Assembly (NCBI RefSeq): GCF_037102585.1 | Contig: NW_027043819.1 | Span: forward strand, 62,001 to 126,000 | Direction of reading: 5' to 3' | Origin: Saccharomycopsis crataegensis | Taxonomy: Eukaryota; Ascomycota; Saccharomycetes; Ascoideales; Saccharomycopsidaceae | DNA: 64,000 bases | Shown here: one piece after another, positions 62,404-64,000 of the stretch | Layout of the letters: each line of letters starts with the position of its first letter | Position numbering within the stretch: position 1 is the first letter of the stretch | Notes under the pieces: model-generated | Told to the model about the DNA's origin: nothing | The model's input: the letters and a program-made list of their open reading frames with translations, nothing else | The model's database searches: none | Program-made: the position numbers and the translations under genes

Positions 62404-62918
62404 ATGCCGAAAAGCAAAGGAAAAGTAAATGCTTCATATTGTATCTCAAAGCTAGTTCTTCCTTCTAACATCAAATTTAGGGTGGTAAAAATAGAAGAAA
62501 GGGAAAAAATGACGGTGACGGGCAAAAGCGGGAGTTAGAAGTCAAAGATGAAGGCCAAGAATATGCCACCGTCGGGAAACTTTTAGGTAATGGCCGTCTT
62601 GAAGCTCAATGCTTTGATGATATAAAAAGAATGGCTCATATCAGAGGGAAATTGCGTAAAAGAGTTTGGATTGGAGTTGGTGACATTATTTTAGTCTCTT
62701 TGAGGGACTTCCAAGATGACCAATGTGATGTAATCAAGAAGTATAATATTGATGAGGCCAGACAGTTGAAGTCCATTGGGGAATTACCAGAAAATGCCAG
62801 GATTAATGAAGCTGCCTTTGATGATGAGGAAGACGCCGATGCTGGATTCGAATTTGGCGCTGCTTCGGAAGATGAGGAGGATGATAAATTAGACGATCTA
62901 GATATTGATGATATTTGA
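62404..62918 (+). CDS. TIF11: Translation initiation factor eIF1A, two exons
   Basis: Exon 1 is 62404-62424 and exon 2 is 62481-62918, giving 152 residues (153 in S. cerevisiae). eIF1A binds the 40S A site, helps scanning and start-codon choice, and works with eIF5B. Spliced, the basic N-terminal tail reads [18 protein letters not shown], then [21 protein letters not shown]. The OB fold follows with [11 protein letters not shown] and [19 protein letters not shown] and the strongly conserved [19 protein letters not shown]. The acidic tail ends DDLDIDDI, the eIF5B-binding end. The 56-bp intron has an unusual GTAAAT donor, a TTCTAAC branch and a TTTAG acceptor. An unspliced reading misses the first 51 residues. 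A minisatellite begins 24 bp after the stop. Confidence 0.95.
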
Positions 62919-64000
62919 ATGTTGTGCATTTTCTTGAAAGATTTCTTGTTTCATTTGCCTTTCTTGTTTCATTTGCCTTTCTTGTTTCATTTGCCTTTCT
63001 TGTTTCATTTGCCTTTCTTGTTTCATTTGCCTTTCTTGTTTCATTTTCTTTTTTCTTCTTTCTCACTATTGGATGTAATTTGCATCTTTGAAATATAAGC
63101 GGATAATTGTAATAGTTATACCATAACTTGGGACGGAATATGATTTAACTGTATGTTCATAATTGACAGGTAGATATTGAAAATAAAATATCACTATTAT
63201 TACTGTATCTGCTTTTATATTTGTTACTAAATAAATAACAAATCTAAAAGGATACTTTTTCTGCACTTCTAAATTTATTACGCGTGTAGCAAATCGACTG
63301 TAAGTTAAAGAACCTAATGTAGGTTAGTTATTTCTTTATTAGATATAAAAAATATTCATTTAATAAGAATGAATATCTGGGGAAATTCTTCTTCAATTGA
63401 TCTGTGTTCAACTTATAGCACATTGATTTGGCAGTTTAAGTCTTCAGTATGCCTAATACGGACATGTTATGATGTTGCAAACACATAAACTCGACTGCAC
63501 ATGAATGAGGAGTGTTATTTTCTTTGGTATTATCTATCTTCCAATATATATTCCAAACACTAATCGAGGGCTCTCCTCCCAAATATTTTGTTTTCTTGAT
63601 CTGTATTTTCCTTCTTTTTTGGGACAGGCAGCAGAAACTCAATTCCATCCTTCATCAAAAAATACCCTCAACAATATAACTGTGAAAATGGGGTTACTGA
63701 ATTCAAATTGAATGAAGCCAAATAACGGATATTAGCACTCTATAAATATTAGGATTATAAATGAATTTAGACAAGGAGTGATTTTTTTATGACGACATCA
63801 TTGAATTTTCACTTTTGGTGACAAGAAGAAAGATCGATTACACAGCATTTGTAATAGCAGAAAGCCCGTTTTATTCAATGCGTAAAAAAAAAAAGAAAAG
63901 TGTATATGTTCTATTTATGACTTTAGAATTGAGTAAATGTAATGCTTACAAAACATTTTCCCCTATGGAGATTTAAAATCCCAAAGTATACACGCTGGTC
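62919..64000. other. Intergenic: right end of the window
   Basis: After the minisatellite (listed), about 950 bp of AT-rich spacer runs to the right edge. Small frames at 63436-63711 have no family features. No gene start is seen entering from the right. Confidence 0.55.
62942..63046. repeat. 18-bp minisatellite in the TIF11 3' region
   Basis: The unit TTTCTTGTTTCATTTGCC is repeated five full times plus a partial sixth, with no mismatch in the full copies. It begins 24 bp after the TIF11 stop, so it is almost certainly within the 3' untranslated region. Near-perfect identity implies recent expansion or homogenisation. Confidence 0.95.

Noticed and set aside
62803-63066. Minus-strand frame with NETRKA repeats
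   Set aside because: The repeat is simply the translation of the 18-bp minisatellite after TIF11 and overlaps TIF11 on the other strand.

Overview
The window is nuclear DNA of a budding yeast (Saccharomycotina). It is AT-rich, has long gene-free promoter stretches with poly-A/T tracts, and carries single-copy yeast housekeeping genes. Introns are few and lie near the 5' ends of genes, with GTAAGT/GTATGT donors and mostly TACTAAC branch points. The beta subunit of glucosidase II ends in HDEL. Introns in ATP1, CYC3 and TIF11, and the divergence of most proteins from Saccharomyces cerevisiae, argue for a yeast outside Saccharomycetaceae. I could place only a few in-frame CTG codons and none decides between leucine and serine decoding, so I do not name a clade.

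Layout. 1-9743: the N-terminal two thirds of a PAS-domain kinase (cut by the left edge), flavohemoglobin YHB1, a small Ser-rich protein with a GPI-like tail, then about 2 kb of non-coding DNA with a possible solo LTR and the CDC19 promoter. 9744-20000: pyruvate kinase, a DHA1 drug transporter, an F-box protein with an RPEL-like motif, glucosidase II beta, and RPL7, a three-exon gene whose second intron carries a box C/D snoRNA. 20300-32000: MMS4/EME1, an unrecognised two-exon gene, a mitochondrial PPR protein, CYC3, a Tubby-C-like protein and EMG1. 32000-46000: IQG1 (IQGAP), a DHHC palmitoyltransferase like PFA5, a small PPxY protein beside a long (TTA)n tract, and TEC1. 46000-64000: the copper ATPase CCC2, a PIN-like carrier, homocitrate synthase, RGD1, ATP1 (three exons), ISD11 and TIF11 (two exons).

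There is no operon, CRISPR array, complete mobile element or gene cluster. Genes cluster only loosely by theme. Respiration and iron/heme/copper are served by YHB1, CYC3, ISD11, ATP1, CCC2 and the PPR protein. Ribosome production and translation are served by RPL7 with its snoRNA, EMG1 and TIF11. Morphogenesis and cytokinesis are served by IQG1, RGD1 and TEC1. I found no convincing new biological system. The points most worth a second look are the intronic snoRNA, the F-box/RPEL protein, a cluster of CGG/CCG operator-like sites before the homocitrate synthase gene, a Tec1/Ste12-like composite site before TEC1, the extra metal-binding domains and P-domain insert of CCC2, and the two-exon orphan gene.
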